Notes: generated from the sequence alone by a model not told the origin. A stretch of 64,000 nt of DNA from Amoebidium appalachense (GCA_963693365.1 CAVNZM010000001.1:8680001-8744000), one strand, 5' to 3'; positions 52,435-63,536 are shown, counted from the stretch's first letter. Made by a program: numbers and translations.

Positions 52435-53174
52435 GGGGGGGGGGCGGGGAGTCTGGCCTTTAGGTCCTTTCGTGAGTCATGTGCAGCCAGGTTAACACTC
52501 CATCCTGTGCTTTACCATGGTATGCATATCGTGTACATGTCCAGTGCACGTGTCATGATTTTCGTGGCAGTGCTCGCGATCGGTAAGTCACTACTGTATC
52601 AGCCCGTTATTCCCCACAACCGGTAAGTTAAACTTATGTGGTGGCACCCAGGCCCCAACGCAAAGAAATCAGCTGTCACGTTTATTCATTCTCGACCCAT
52701 TCAACCTAGGCCTGAACAACATAATCTTTTCCTGAACGTTTTTTTCGTTTTCGTTTTTTTCTTTTTGTATGCATATATATGGGCACACACTCGTTTTAAG
52801 AAGAATTAAGTTCAAAAAAAAGAAGGGGAAAAGAGAAAAATCTCACCCTTTCTTTTTTTCTTCTTTTCTTTCTCTCTTTTTTTTTATTTATTAGTAATAT
52901 TCCATCACAGCAAAAATTTAAAAAAACAAATTTAATTCCGGCGAGTCAAACGAGGAAGAAGAACTTCAAGAAGAACTAGAAGAGGCTCTGAAGAACCCGG
53001 ATTTCGAGAACGAATAAGGAGCCTGACACTCCGCGTCGCAAGAACGAGAAGAAAGCCTTTAGCCTACATCAGCGAAAGACAATTACTAAGTTAAGTGTTA
53101 GGAAGGCAAAGAAAATCGTGAAGAGGGAAGAAAGAAATACTATATTAACCCCTACTCTGAAAGAATTTCAAAGC

Positions 53175-53205
<31 letters not shown>

Positions 53206-53221
53206 AATTGCAACTTGAACC
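50498..53221. other. Intergenic between the Raver-like gene and the KCTD copy
   Basis: Upstream region of the Raver-like gene (ATG at 50497), with short (CA)n tracts at 50929-50963 and 51294-51326, and a 40-base direct repeat near 52098-52175 (AACTTGACTCGAAGACCCGT in both copies). A poly-G tract lies at 52398-52434. Two donor-like GTAAGT sites occur at 52582 and 52623. Bases 52938-53180 look like decayed coding sequence and are listed separately. Confidence 0.4.
52938..53180 (+). pseudogene. Charged, coding-like fragment with a frame break
   Basis: One frame reads a Glu-rich segment (SNEEEELQEELEEALKNPDF) and stops. A second frame continues with a Lys-rich segment (EPDTPRRKNEKKAFSLHQRK, later AKKIVKREERN) that runs into the poly-T before 53206. 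The composition looks protein-coding but no family is recognised. It may be a remnant of a transposon or host ORF. Confidence 0.3.
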
Positions 53222-53758
53222 ATGGCACTCAACGAGTACTACCAGGCTGCCACTACAACTCTCGAGGCTCTGATGGCCAAAATTGGGGAGGAAACTTTGC
53301 GCTGGAGAGGCTCGAGAAGGCGCAGTGGGCCAAAATGGAGCCCAAACTCGACACCAGCAACCTGCAAAACCCCATTACCCTCAACGTGGGGGGAACCCAC
53401 TTTGCCCTCACCCTTAAGGATCTCACCAGCAAGCCGGGTTCGTATTTTGCCTCCATGTTTTCGGGTCGGTGGGACGCAAAGGTCGATAAGAACGGCACAT
53501 ATGCATCATATCAACAGGAGCTCGAGCCCGGCAGTGTTTGGGTATGTGGCAGACCACCTGAGGGGGCGGAAGATATTTGTGGAGCTACTTATAACACCGA
53601 TGGAAAAAAGACTTGCTAAAGAAGACGCAGAGTTTTACGGGTTGGAGCTCGAGGGGCTTGTGGACGAATTAGACCCCAACACAACGTGCGCTAGTACTCT
53701 CGAGCTCCACTGTGACACTTGGGAAGGCCTCGATTTTCCTCCCGATTCTTATAGTTAA
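53222..53758 (+). pseudogene. KCTD-type BTB/POZ protein, single exon with two frameshifts
   Basis: The family is a T1/BTB (KCTD-like) domain, usually a cullin-3 adaptor or oligomerisation module. The core signature (ITLNVGGTHFALTLKDLTSK, then GSYFASMFSGRWD and KNGTY) lies in one frame, about 53300-53505. The N-terminus (MALNEYYQAATTTLEALMAK) and the C-terminal part (VFGYVADHLRGRK, LAKEDAEFYGLELEGLVDEL) lie in another. That outer frame is open from ATG to stop (178 residues), but its middle is not BTB-like, so the two shifts (near 53300 and 53505) compensate in length. There are no introns, in contrast to every other gene here. It may be a retrocopy that is decaying, or an intact gene with two sequence errors. 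A T23 tract precedes it. Confidence 0.75.
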
Positions 53759-54776
53759 CGCCACCCCACCGGAGTTTGGTGGTTTCGCACAGAGCTAGGC
53801 CTGAGGGACCATGGCATGCGCACTGAACGATGTATAGTAATACATAGTGGCTAGCTAGCGCTGACATATGTATTCTTTGCCTCGAGTAAACAGCGTAAAC
53901 CCCATGTGCATGTGTGGTGCCTAAACGCGTGAACACGTCTGCATGCAGAACACCCTTAGGCTACTATATGCAGTGAAAACGGTTTGTGAGGAGTGTACCG
54001 TATACGTAGTCTGGTCGGTGCGTGCGGCAGCCTGTGTAGAGGTTGCAAGCCCATCGTGATAATGAAAATGGTATAGAAGCTTGCACGTACGAAGAACAGA
54101 CGTGCACAACATCGGGACATAATTATGCATGAAGCGCGTGCACACACATTCGAACATACACACAGCAGTAGCTACAGTGCGTGCGGATGCGTTTGGCAAT
54201 GGCATGCACCCATGCACACCGCGCACACCGTACAAAAACATCATCACGGCCTTGGCTATGTAGTACTAGTACTTCCCACTGACTGATTCAAGTCTAACGT
54301 AACACTACCACCAAGTCTACAGTACTGAGCCATAAGGCTTTTCAGCTTCACCCATAGCCTTGACGGTGATGGCGGTGGTGATGGCGTTCGTGTGTGTGCA
54401 CATCTGCTTTTTTTTTTCTTTCTTTCTTTTTTCTTTTTTTTTTTTCGGTTTGTTGGTTTGTTGGTTGGATTTTTTTGGTGGGTGGGTGGGTGGGTGGGTG
54501 GGGGGGGGGGGGGGGGGGGGGGGGGGGCTAGGGGGAGAGGGGTTTGCTGTTGGTCGGAACGGCCCTCTGATGAACAACCTCATTACGGTTGATACTGGCA
54601 TCAAATACGTCTTTATAATTCTCTCTCACGTACACACACCGTCCACATGGTGGGATCATGGATCTATAGCCGCGCCGGGGCACATCCCACCAGCCATCTT
54701 TACCGCCTACAACCCCATAACACATTGCCCTTCTTCCCTCTTCCCCCCCCGTCTTTAGCAAATCACTTGCACGTGT
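53759..54776. other. Intergenic between the KCTD copy and NDUFA12 (convergent)
   Basis: Mostly unique sequence with no supported gene. Near the right side it contains T-rich sequence (54408-54446), a (GGGT)n run and a poly-G tract (54478-54528). Confidence 0.5.
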
Positions 54777-54941
54777 TCACTTGGTGGGATCCCATGCCTC
54801 AATCTTGGGGCGGGTGGTGCGGAAGGGAATGTAGTCTCCGTGGGTGCCCGTGGGGTGGGCCTTGGGTGCAGCAACCCATTCGGGGGTGGGGCACGGCTTC
54901 TCGGTGGGGGGGATGTCACCCATGTAGTGGATCCATCGGTG

Positions 54942-55000
<59 letters not shown>

Positions 55001-55474
55001 TGGTGGTTGTGGTGGGGGGTGGGTGGGTGGGGGTGGGGGGAGGGTGCACGGGAAAGGGTGTTAAATCTGTGTTAAGAGTACGAAGTGCACACTCATGACG
55101 GGCAGCACAATGCAGATTGTAACACACATACAAAGACGTATGTATAACAAGCAAAGCTCATCCTCAGGGGGGGCCCAAGCCATCTTCCCGAGAGGAGAGA
55201 GAGGGAGGGGGGGGGGGGGGGGGGGGGAGGGGGGGGGAGAGGTCGTCATTAAAGGCGTAATGCACAGATGTGTCTCATGACTGTGCAACCCCCACCCCCG
55301 CCCCACCTACCCACACCTAATACAATCGGTAGCGCTTCCAACAAGCATCGATAAGACTAAAACCACAGGTATTAAGTTCACCTCCTTCCCATATCCTGTA
55401 CAGCGGTGCATGTGAATTAAAAGAGGGCAGTAAGGGAGGACGACCAGGACAGGAGAGGTGGGAGAAGGCGCCGG

Positions 55475-55520
<46 letters not shown>

Positions 55521-55683
55521 AGGGGCGGTATTGAAGGATTGGAAACAACGTAGGCAAAGCAGAGGTTTTCATAAAACAAAAGGCAAAGAAGACATCGATT
55601 CGGCAAAGCAGAAGAGCTTAGGCAAAGCAAAGGTCTTTCTCTTTCTTTCTTTTTGGTGGTGGTGCGTGTGCGTGCGTGCGTGC

Positions 55684-55728
<45 letters not shown>

Positions 55729-55817
55729 GGAGGGGGGGGGGAGGGAGGGGGGAGAGAGGAGGAGGCATGTACAATTAAGATTGGGAAGGCAAAGCAGGAC
55801 CGAGCACGAGTATTTCA

Positions 55818-55860
<43 letters not shown>

Positions 55861-55913
55861 TTGGGGGGGGGGGGGAGGGAGGAGATTGTGAAGCATAAGG
55901 TAGAACCGGAAAA

Positions 55914-55953
<40 letters not shown>

Positions 55954-57070
55954 AACCCCCCTCCCCCACCTTCCCCCCGGGCCAAAGAAAAAAAAGGTTC
56001 CGCAATTCAAGGGTTTATGTGAACATTGCATGCCCACAGGCAAAACGCCGATCTCTTTTGCGGATGTATTTGTACCACCAAAGAACCGAGCGCGCTGTGT
56101 CCCGTGGAAACACATACCCAAACGCATGTGCGAATGCCCATTACACTTGCCAAGTGTCTAAATAGCCAATATGTTCGTTATGGACTTCTTTCGATCGTGG
56201 CTAAGTGTGTGTTCTTGCAGATGCTTGATAGTGGACGTCTGGCTCTCCGTGCGTGTGGTGAGTGTGTGAGTGTTTGAGCGTTTGGGTGACTGCTTGGAAG
56301 CACGTTCGGGTGGGTGAGTGGGTGGATGTCGATGGCGGCGGTGTTGGTTTGAAAAAAGGAGGGTAACGGAGGCAGAGAGGGAGGGGAAAAGGGGGGGGGA
56401 AGAGGGAAGAAGGGGGGGAAGAAAGGGGAGGGAGGGAAGGATGGAGGAGAAGGGGGTGAGGGCAGGATGAAGGGAGGAAGTGAAGGAGAGATGGGGGCGG
56501 GAGAGAGGGAGGCTCACCAGGCAGGGGTGATGGTGGTGGGGTTGGGGTTGGCGTTGTCGGCATAGTCCACATATCGGTTGCGCGCTGCAGGTAAGTGCAT
56601 ACAGTCAGATGACCATGCCATACAGTCTCTCTTACAAGACTAATCTAAAGGTAAAAAAACAACCTTAATTTTGGGTGGTGGTGGTGGTGGGGGGAGGGGG
56701 GGGGGGGGCGGGGGAAGGCCCGAGGGGGGGGGGGGGGGGAGGGGGGGGGGGGGGGAGGCATGGACAGGGGATGGATCCGGATGGAGGGAGGGAGAGGGAG
56801 AGAGAGAGAAGGGGAGGGAGGAGCGAGCAGGAGTGGGAGGGGGTGGAGGCACACACACGAAGAGAAAACTGGGTTGCACAAAAAACTCAATGAAGGTTGG
56901 GACATCTAAGTGTACAGACAAATAAAGCAATGGAAGGTTGCGGAAGCAGATAATCCATGAAAAAGCCTTCTTCTATAAATGAAATCCAGGAATCACAAGC
57001 GGAACAGTGCAACTGCTCAATAAAGAGAAAACAAAGGTGCAAAGATAGAAGCTGGAGAAGAGAAGAGATG

Positions 57071-57140
<70 letters not shown>

Positions 57141-58442
57141 ATGCGTGCGTGTGAATGTGTGTAAGCTTGCGTGTGTGCGTGCACGTACGCGTGCGCATGC
57201 ATGCCTGTATTGTGGGTGTTGTGTGTGTACATCCGCGCATGCCTGTGTGTGCCTGCTGTTGTCTGGTTCAGGCGCCGGAGATAACTATAAAAAACTTAAG
57301 GACGCGCATTGTATTTCACAACCCGGCAACACACCAACGCACAGCCCAAGACACTCCGCAAGAGAGCAGGACCAAGGGATAGCCAGGGCAGATGTTGGAG
57401 CGGAAGAATCTAGATTACGCGGGACAAGCGGAATGCAAGCACAAGCGTGTGCACGGATGCTCACACATACTCTTAGGCGCGGATGCTGGCACACAAACAC
57501 ACACAAATACGTGTATACAACGAGAGCCCCACACAAGCGTCGCCCCAGTGAAGGAACATATTGTGTTGCTTTTATGGTATGTTCATGGTAACATAAACAG
57601 AAAAAACAAAAAGGAGAAGGTAGAAGAGGTCTGAGAAGGCATTGTAGCAAAGAACCTCCATTCATGTTCGCCAATGTAACGTGACTTGACCGATAAGTTT
57701 TCAATGGCCAAAGTAAATAGGTATACTCCTTAACAGACACCAGGGCCGTATGCCATACTGTAGGTTTACGCGTGTGGATTGGTGAAACACTCGTCCGCTT
57801 GACTAAAATGGTTCCTATACCAGAGTAAAACACTATCATTTCTATCACTTAGAGTTGCCAGTAAGCACCAAAAGATCGGTTCTACTGTTTAAAGTGAAGA
57901 AAAGGGGTTTAGAGCGCTCTATGATCGCGCAAGCATGTGTTTTAACTGAATACGACCTCCTTACACGGTCTACTCGCTCATAAGCAGCAAAAGCCTATGC
58001 CTCCTGTTCTCAAGGAAGAATCTCGCTCGTTTCAACGAAGTTTAGCAGCTTTAAAACCTATAAAAAATAGAATGCGCTTGTCTTGCAATCCAGTTACATT
58101 AAAAAGGGTCATCCTGATGTTCCTCCCATAGTCTTTGTTCTGGTTTAAGATGTTGCTGGTGAAAAGAGGCGGCCGTGTGTGGCCACGCGAGCAAATTCCT
58201 CAACCCACCTATATGCATAACAAACACACATACAAGGAAAAAAATTATAACGTGAGGGCGCAGCAGCACCTACCCATAATGTATCCGGGGTCCTCATAGA
58301 ACTTGTTCCCGTTCTCATCCTGGCCCACAAAGTAGCCAGCACGGTAGTCCTTGGTGGTCATGATCCTCTGCACATAAGCCTGGACGCCACCAATGCGCTC
58401 CAGCTTGGTGCTGAACTGCTTGACTGCCTCACGAAGTGCCAT
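54777..58442 (-). CDS. NDUFA12: NADH dehydrogenase (complex I) subunit NDUFA12
   Basis: Accessory subunit of mitochondrial respiratory complex I (B17.2 family), located at the matrix side of the peripheral arm. The 133-residue model is slightly shorter than animal homologues (about 145). Exons: 58442-58274, 56584-56518, 54942-54777; phases 1 and 2 agree and total 402 bases. Family hallmarks are [17 protein letters not shown] in exon 1, [10 protein letters not shown] across the first junction, ITPAWHRWIHYM across the second, and a C-terminal [18 protein letters not shown]. Donors are GTAGGT and GTGAGC. The second acceptor is the end of a (CA)n tract (CACACACAG). Intron 2 carries a SINE-like copy (55067-55172) and large G/C and TG tracts. 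The start ATG is the first in frame with the conserved N-terminus. The gene is divergent from the RGG-protein gene. Confidence 0.95.
55067..55172 (-). mobile_element. SINE-like element in NDUFA12 intron 2
   Basis: On plus it runs from GTTAAGAGTACGAAGTGCAC to CATCCTCAGGGGGGGCCCAA, the reverse of the element from TTGGGCCC through GTGCACTTCGTACT. Sense orientation relative to NDUFA12. Confidence 0.65.
57070..57140. repeat. (TG)n microsatellite in NDUFA12 intron 1
   Basis: About 34 TG units. The rest of intron 1 (56585-58273) is G-rich near the left side and ordinary sequence elsewhere. An A/C-rich stretch at 57270-57640 has no supported exon. Confidence 0.9.
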
Positions 58443-59469
58443 TTTGCTTGCTCCTTCCCCAAAGGAATGACTAAAACATGAACTCTTTTCTCTCCCTTTA
58501 CCCACCCACACCTTCAGCTCAACTCCACTTGGAGTGAACTGGCCAGGCCAGGCCGACCGGCGGCCACGGGCCAGCCTGGAAAAAGCAATCAAATCGATTC
58601 GATAGACTATCGGGTCAGCTGCCAGCTAGCGCTGCCCGGCTCAACGACCCGACATGGAAATTGTCGATTTCTCTAGTGCAGTGGCGTTGTAATTTTTGTT
58701 TTCATCGCCGCTGGGGACACTTTTGTGCTGAACCTTTTAATCGCAAGCATGTTGATAGATGTGAGTTTTTATGTCGCGTTTTACCTCTTACCCTACGGGT
58801 GTCTGCTACACTGGCTGGCAATGTGACCACACCACTTTAGACTTTTTGTTGAATTCTGTTGGTCGTCACATTGAGTATTTATATGATTTTCACACATGTT
58901 GTTCAGGTATCTCAGTATGCACTTGTTACTGGATAACTCGTGAAGCTTTTTATTGTCTTCTCAGTATGCCGTGCATACTTGCATATCTTTCCGTCGAATA
59001 AATCCAGTCAAAAGAAAAGATTTCTCTACATTTGATTTGATAACTCCTTACAATGGAGACAAAAAGTAGAAAAGATTGGCAATGAAAGATACGGGTCAGG
59101 GAGGTGCTGTGACCCGATAATGTCAGATTTTTGTGGCTCGAATCGCTTCTTGCTGGTCCGCTCAAATAATTTCACGTTTACCGCGAACGGCCACTAACCG
59201 CACAGAAAACACCAAGCATACATGTGCAACGGGGTCGCCAGCCTTGTGTAGGAAAACATCAGAAAATTTCTGAGCTTAGAAGGGAAGTGCTTAGGTGTTT
59301 AGAAGCTGCTGGTGTCAAGGGATAGCACAGGTGCTTTGTGTATGTGTGGATAGACGCCTGTTTATCGGCACAGACAACTATATACTTTCCCCATTTTGGA
59401 GCGTGAGACGAGTGGAAGGGAGTTGAAACAATACTGAGATTCTTGCCCTTGAAGGGGTAACTAACCAGG
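58443..59469. promoter_or_regulatory. Shared upstream region of NDUFA12 and the RGG-protein gene
   Basis: About 1 kb between two divergent start codons, free of long microsatellites and homopolymers, which is unusual for this window. No specific motif was identified. A minus-strand open frame (59259-59630) enters this region but lacks support. Confidence 0.4.
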
Positions 59470-61566
59470 ATGGCGCGGCCAACAGGTACGGAACACACAC
59501 AGGGATGTACATCTTTCTCTACGCGCGTTATACACTTGTTTATGAGGGTTATGGTGTTGGATGTGGCAACAACACTGCAGGCAAGTTGGGTAGCAGGGAT
59601 CCATGAAGTTGCCAGTTCTAGAGTTGGCAAGAAATCAGGGAGAACTGAGCCTTTAAGATCTTTCAGGCGTTCAAGGCGATGAATGGGATATAGAGGGGGG
59701 CTTTCCTGAAAGTTGAGTGCGTGGTTGAGGGAGGGGGAAGTGGTGGTGCACGGGTGAGGGAGAGAGGGAGGGAGCCAGGGATTACAGGGCTAGGAGACTG
59801 GCGGGGAGATGGGGGGGGGTTGCGGGGAGGAGGGGAGGAGGAACAGTTAGATATACATACATTAGTGCATTAGGTGTTGCAACCACTATCATCGGGTGAC
59901 ACAGTGCTCGTATGTTGGTAACTGCGATGATGCACTAAGTGGTACAGCTGAGAGTTTAGTATGAGCAGTGTTCTGTTTTGGTTTGGGTACATTTAAAAAG
60001 AGTTTGGATTCCCAACAGGGGCCGAAGATGAAGCTTCTGCCGGAGGGAAACCAGAGGGAGATGGACAGCCGGCAGGACGGGGAGGGCGAGGGGGCGGGCG
60101 TGGCGGCAGAGGTGGAGGGAGGGGAGGGAGAGGGAGAGGAGGGTTTGGGGGCAACCAGAGGGGCAGAGGGAGAGGAAGGGGTGGAGTCGTCAAGGCCAAG
60201 AATGCACGGCCACCACAGGTAAAAATTTCGCAGGGTTGGTAAGAGTAGATTTTCAGGGGGAGGAAGGCTGGAGCTGTGTGTGTGTTGTGTGTGTGTGTGT
60301 GTGTGTGTGTGGGAAGGAGGGGGGGAAGGAAGCGGGGGAGGGGGAGGGGAAGGGGTTGGGGGAGATTAGGGGGCACAGGGGCCGGTGGGGGTGGGGGTGG
60401 GGTTGGGAGGGGGGTTGGGAGGGGGGGGGGGGGAGGTGGGAATGAATAAGCCAAATGGACGTGTGAGGATGGACGTGCAGGGCATCCGTGGAGAAATGGG
60501 AGGCTTAATCTTGTTCACGAGGAGGTTGCCACCTGCGTGTTGCTCTCTGTATGTGTAGAGTGAGGAAGGGGCGACGGTAGGGGCAGGGGGCAGGGGGGGG
60601 GAAGGGGCAGGGGCGAGGGGGGGGGGGGGGAGGGGGTTGGGGAGGGGGGCGGGGCGGGGGGAGGGGAGGCGGGGCCGGGGGGGGGGGGGGGGGGGGGGGG
60701 AGTACATAGGTATCAGAATCGGAAAGTGGTTGCCGACAATCGGGGACAAGGGGAAATACGAATTTAAGCAGCTGTCAGTGAAGGTTCTTGATGAGTTTTG
60801 ATGTTTGGGTATGTTTTAAGGGAGGTTTTTTATAAGAGAGGGTGTGTGAGAGATGAAGTGGGTTGTGAGGTTGTCGTGTGCTGTGGGGGAGGTAAGAGAG
60901 CAATATGAAGGGAATGGGGGGGGAGGGGGGAGGAGGCAGGCGGGGGGGTGGGGGGAAGGGGGGAGGGGGGAGAGAGGGAGACAGAGAGAGTTGAGGGAGG
61001 GGGGAGGGAGGGGGGAGGGAGGGGGTGGAGAGAGAGAGAGGAAGGGAGAGAGAGAGAGAGGGAGAGAGAAAACAAACGGCAGAGGAGGTGAAAAGGGGAG
61101 AACAAGTGGATTCGCCGAGCGGTTTGGCACTGCTGGTTTGAACATAAACATTAACTGTTTCCGTTTTAACCCCTTGCATGTGTTATTACAGGGCATGAGG
61201 ATAATTGCTGGCCCCATGGGTCCTGGACCGAAAGGTACGGTGTCTTTTGTGTCTTTTACTGCAGTTTTTGGGTTAAAGGCTTAGTTAGGATGTTGTACCT
61301 CTCCCCTTCTCTTTTTTATTTTGAAATAGAAAAATTTATGTGCTTGGTTCATCTTCCATGCAGACCATGCTGGTATGGCTGCATAATGGCTAGAGTGACG
61401 ATCTGCATTCAGTTGTCCCGTCCGTCTAGAGTTTGTCTCCTCCCCCTCCCCCCCCCCCCCCCCCCTCCCCCCCCCCCCCCCTCAAGGGGAGGGGAGACAA
61501 ACTCTAGACGGACGGGACAATTGAATGCTAAGCAGCCCATAATCCCCCCTCCCCCCCTCCTCCCCC

Positions 61567-61603
<37 letters not shown>

Positions 61604-62258
61604 TTGGGCCCTCCCTGAGGATGGGCTCTGCTTATGACGCATACCGTGCGCATGGCTTATGTTGCATACTTGAATGTTTGCCTTTGCATGTGTCCTGCAC
61701 CATGCTTCTCGTCGTGTTTGCGTACTTCGAACCCTGTTCCGCATTCAACCCCCCCCCCCCCCCCCCTCCCTCCCCACACATGGCCACCGCCACCGCTCCC
61801 CCCCCTTCCCCCCTCTCAGCTCAGTTGTATGAGTTCTACTCCTGTACTTTGGATGACTTTTGCCCCCCTTAATATCGCTCTGACTTTGTTGAATACTTTG
61901 CCTGTGTTGTCTTTTCTTTCGCACATCTGCACTGGATTCTCTATGTTTCAATCTGTGCTCCGTAATGTGTATTGCATATTAACTTACCCTTTCACGCACC
62001 ATCTTGGCTTGCAGAAGCACAAGCATATTTTTTCAAGCACACAGCGGCATACATATTAGTGCGGTCACATGACCTCGCCGTTTTCGTTTTTCTTATCTTC
62101 ACGTTTTCCCCATGCAATCTCTCATTTTGCTCACTATCCGCGATGATGCTGACTTATCTTGGTATCTGCAGGGATGCAGCGTCGGGGGGGACCCACGGCC
62201 GGAGAGCTCTTTCGGGAGAGCATTATTCGATTGGCTGAGAAACACTGGTCTACACCTG
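59470..62258 (+). CDS. RGG-rich protein, 3' part unresolved
   Basis: Four phase-matched exons: 59470-59485 (16 bases), 60019-60218, 61192-61234, 62172-62258, giving about 115 residues. It starts MARPTGAEDEASAGG, continues with an Arg-Gly box (about residues 24-60: GRGGRGGG, RGRGRGRGG), then ARPPQGMRIIAGPMGPGPKG, then PTAGELFRESIIRLAEKHW. RGG boxes usually bind RNA and are methylated on Arg; a role in RNA binding is inferred. I do not recognise the family from the C-terminal helix. The donor at 62259 (GTATCT) leaves phase 1. A possible next exon at 62396 runs into a SINE-like copy, so the 3' end is not determined and may lie beyond the window. The first exon is short and could be wrong. Confidence 0.5.
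61405..61528. repeat. Fold-back inverted repeat with a C-rich loop
   Basis: Left arm 61405-61447 and right arm 61486-61528 are near-perfect inverted copies. The core CTAGACGGACGGGACAA on the right mirrors TTGTCCCGTCCGTCTAG on the left, and both extend through the G/C-rich inner part. About 38 mostly C bases form the loop. It lies in an intron of the RGG-protein gene. Confidence 0.9.
61608..61745 (+). mobile_element. SINE-like element with poly-C tail
   Basis: From GGGCCCTCCCTGAGGATGGG through GCATACTTGAATGTTTGCC and GTGTCCTGCACCATGCTTCT to CCGCATTCAA, followed by a C tract (61749-61766). It lies in an RGG-gene intron, sense orientation. Confidence 0.75.
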
Positions 62259-62436
62259 GTATCTCACCCTTTCCCTCGCTCATCCGGGGAGCTTGGTAGA
62301 AGCCCGGCTTAGGCTCTACTTCTTAGGCTCTACTCTCCGGCTTAGGCTCTACTTCTCTGCTTGTTTTCTTTGTTTTTGTCTGCTTGCAGGTTTTGTAGAC
62401 TCTGTTTTCTTAGATTGCTGCTCCTTGAACAACCCT

Positions 62437-62575
62437 GCTCGTCTTTGGCCAAGACGGGTGGACTCACCTATTGCTGTTGAAACAAAGTATGGGTTGGGAA
62501 CCACGCACGAGAGGTTAAAGAGTCGAACCCATGCTTTTGTGGAGGCATAGGAACCCACCTGATGATGGGCTCTGT
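62437..62575 (+). mobile_element. SINE-like element, diverged head copy
   Basis: Begins CCCTGCTCGTCTTTGGCCAA, contains AGTATGGGTTGGGAACCACG (A-box-like) and AGAGTCGAACCCATGC (B-box-like), and reaches GATGATGGGCTCTGTTCAAG. It lies downstream of the last accepted RGG exon. Confidence 0.6.
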
Positions 62576-62813
62576 TCAAGTGTCTTCTGCCTTCACTTAA
62601 ATTGTTTGATTTTGGATTTCCCACCTTTGTGACGCTTTGTTGTTGCTCTTTGTTGTCTCCTCCATATTTCCAACCCCCTAACGCATACATCCCCCTTCCA
62701 TGCAACCGGGCATGGTTGCTCTGTGTCGTGCATCTGTAAGCACATACGCGTTTGTCGCTGCACTGCATTAGTTTGCACACACATCTTCACCGTTTTGCTC
62801 ACCTTGCTTGCAT

Positions 62814-63085
62814 AAGCAACCCTGCTCGTCTTTGATCAAGACGGGTTGACCCACCCAAGTTCAGTTGATGCTGCTGTCTGAGTTGGAGCGTCGTATATAC
62901 GCGGGCTAAGGGGTCGAAACTCAGACGCAATTGATGACTTGGGCCCTCCCTGAGGATGGGCTCTGCTTATGACGCATACTGTGCGCATGGCTGATGCTGC
63001 ATACTTGAATGTTTGCCTTTGCATGTGTCCTGCATCATGCTTCTCATCGTCTATGCGTACTTCGTACTGTGTTCCGCATTCAAAC
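62814..63085 (+). mobile_element. SINE-like element, full-length copy 1
   Basis: Reference copy. Its parts, in order, are the head (AACCCTGCTCGTCTTTGATC), A-box-like TGTCTGAGTTGG, hairpin GCGTCGTATATACGC, B-box-like GGGTCGAAAC, junction GACTTGGGCCC, the body, and the end CCGCATTCAAAC followed by C6. Confidence 0.8.
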
Positions 63086-63264
63086 CCCCCTGTCTTCTTT
63101 CAGAGGTGTCCTTTCAGGACAGACCACTGTGTGGAGACATCTTTACTTCCATGCAACCGGGCATGGTTGCTCTGTGTCGTGCATCTGTAAGCACATACGC
63201 GTTTGTCGCTGCACTGCATTAGTTTGCACACACATCTTCACCGTTTTGCTCACCTTGCTTGCAT

Positions 63265-63536
63265 AAGCAACCCTGCTCGTCTTTGATCAAGACGGGTTGA
63301 CCCACCCAAGTTCAGTTGATGCTGCTGTCTGAGTTGGAGCGTCGTATATACGCGGGCTAAGGGGTCGAAACTCAGACGCAATTGATGACTTGGGCCCTCC
63401 CTGAGGATGGGCTCTGCTTATGACGCATACTGTGCGCATGGCTGATGCTGCATACTTGAATGTTTGCCTTTGCATGTGTCCTGCATCATGCTTCTCATCG
63501 TCTATGCGTACTTCGTACTGTGTTCCGCATTCAAAC
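63265..63536 (+). mobile_element. SINE-like element, full-length copy 2
   Basis: Identical to copy 1 as far as can be read, within the second unit of the 451-bp tandem duplication. Its C tail is longer and runs to about 63548. Confidence 0.8.

Larger units (their letters stand above)
62698..63536 (+). repeat. 451-bp tandem duplication carrying the SINE-like element
   Basis: Sequence from 62698 is repeated from 63149 with no difference seen over about 390 bases, up to the C tract after GCATTCAAA. Each unit begins CCATGCAACCGGGCATGG and includes a full SINE-like element. Confidence 0.9.

Noticed and set aside
59259-59630. Minus-strand ORF of 123 codons
   Set aside because: No recognised domain and no splice partners, and it overlaps the phase-supported first exon of the RGG gene on the other strand.
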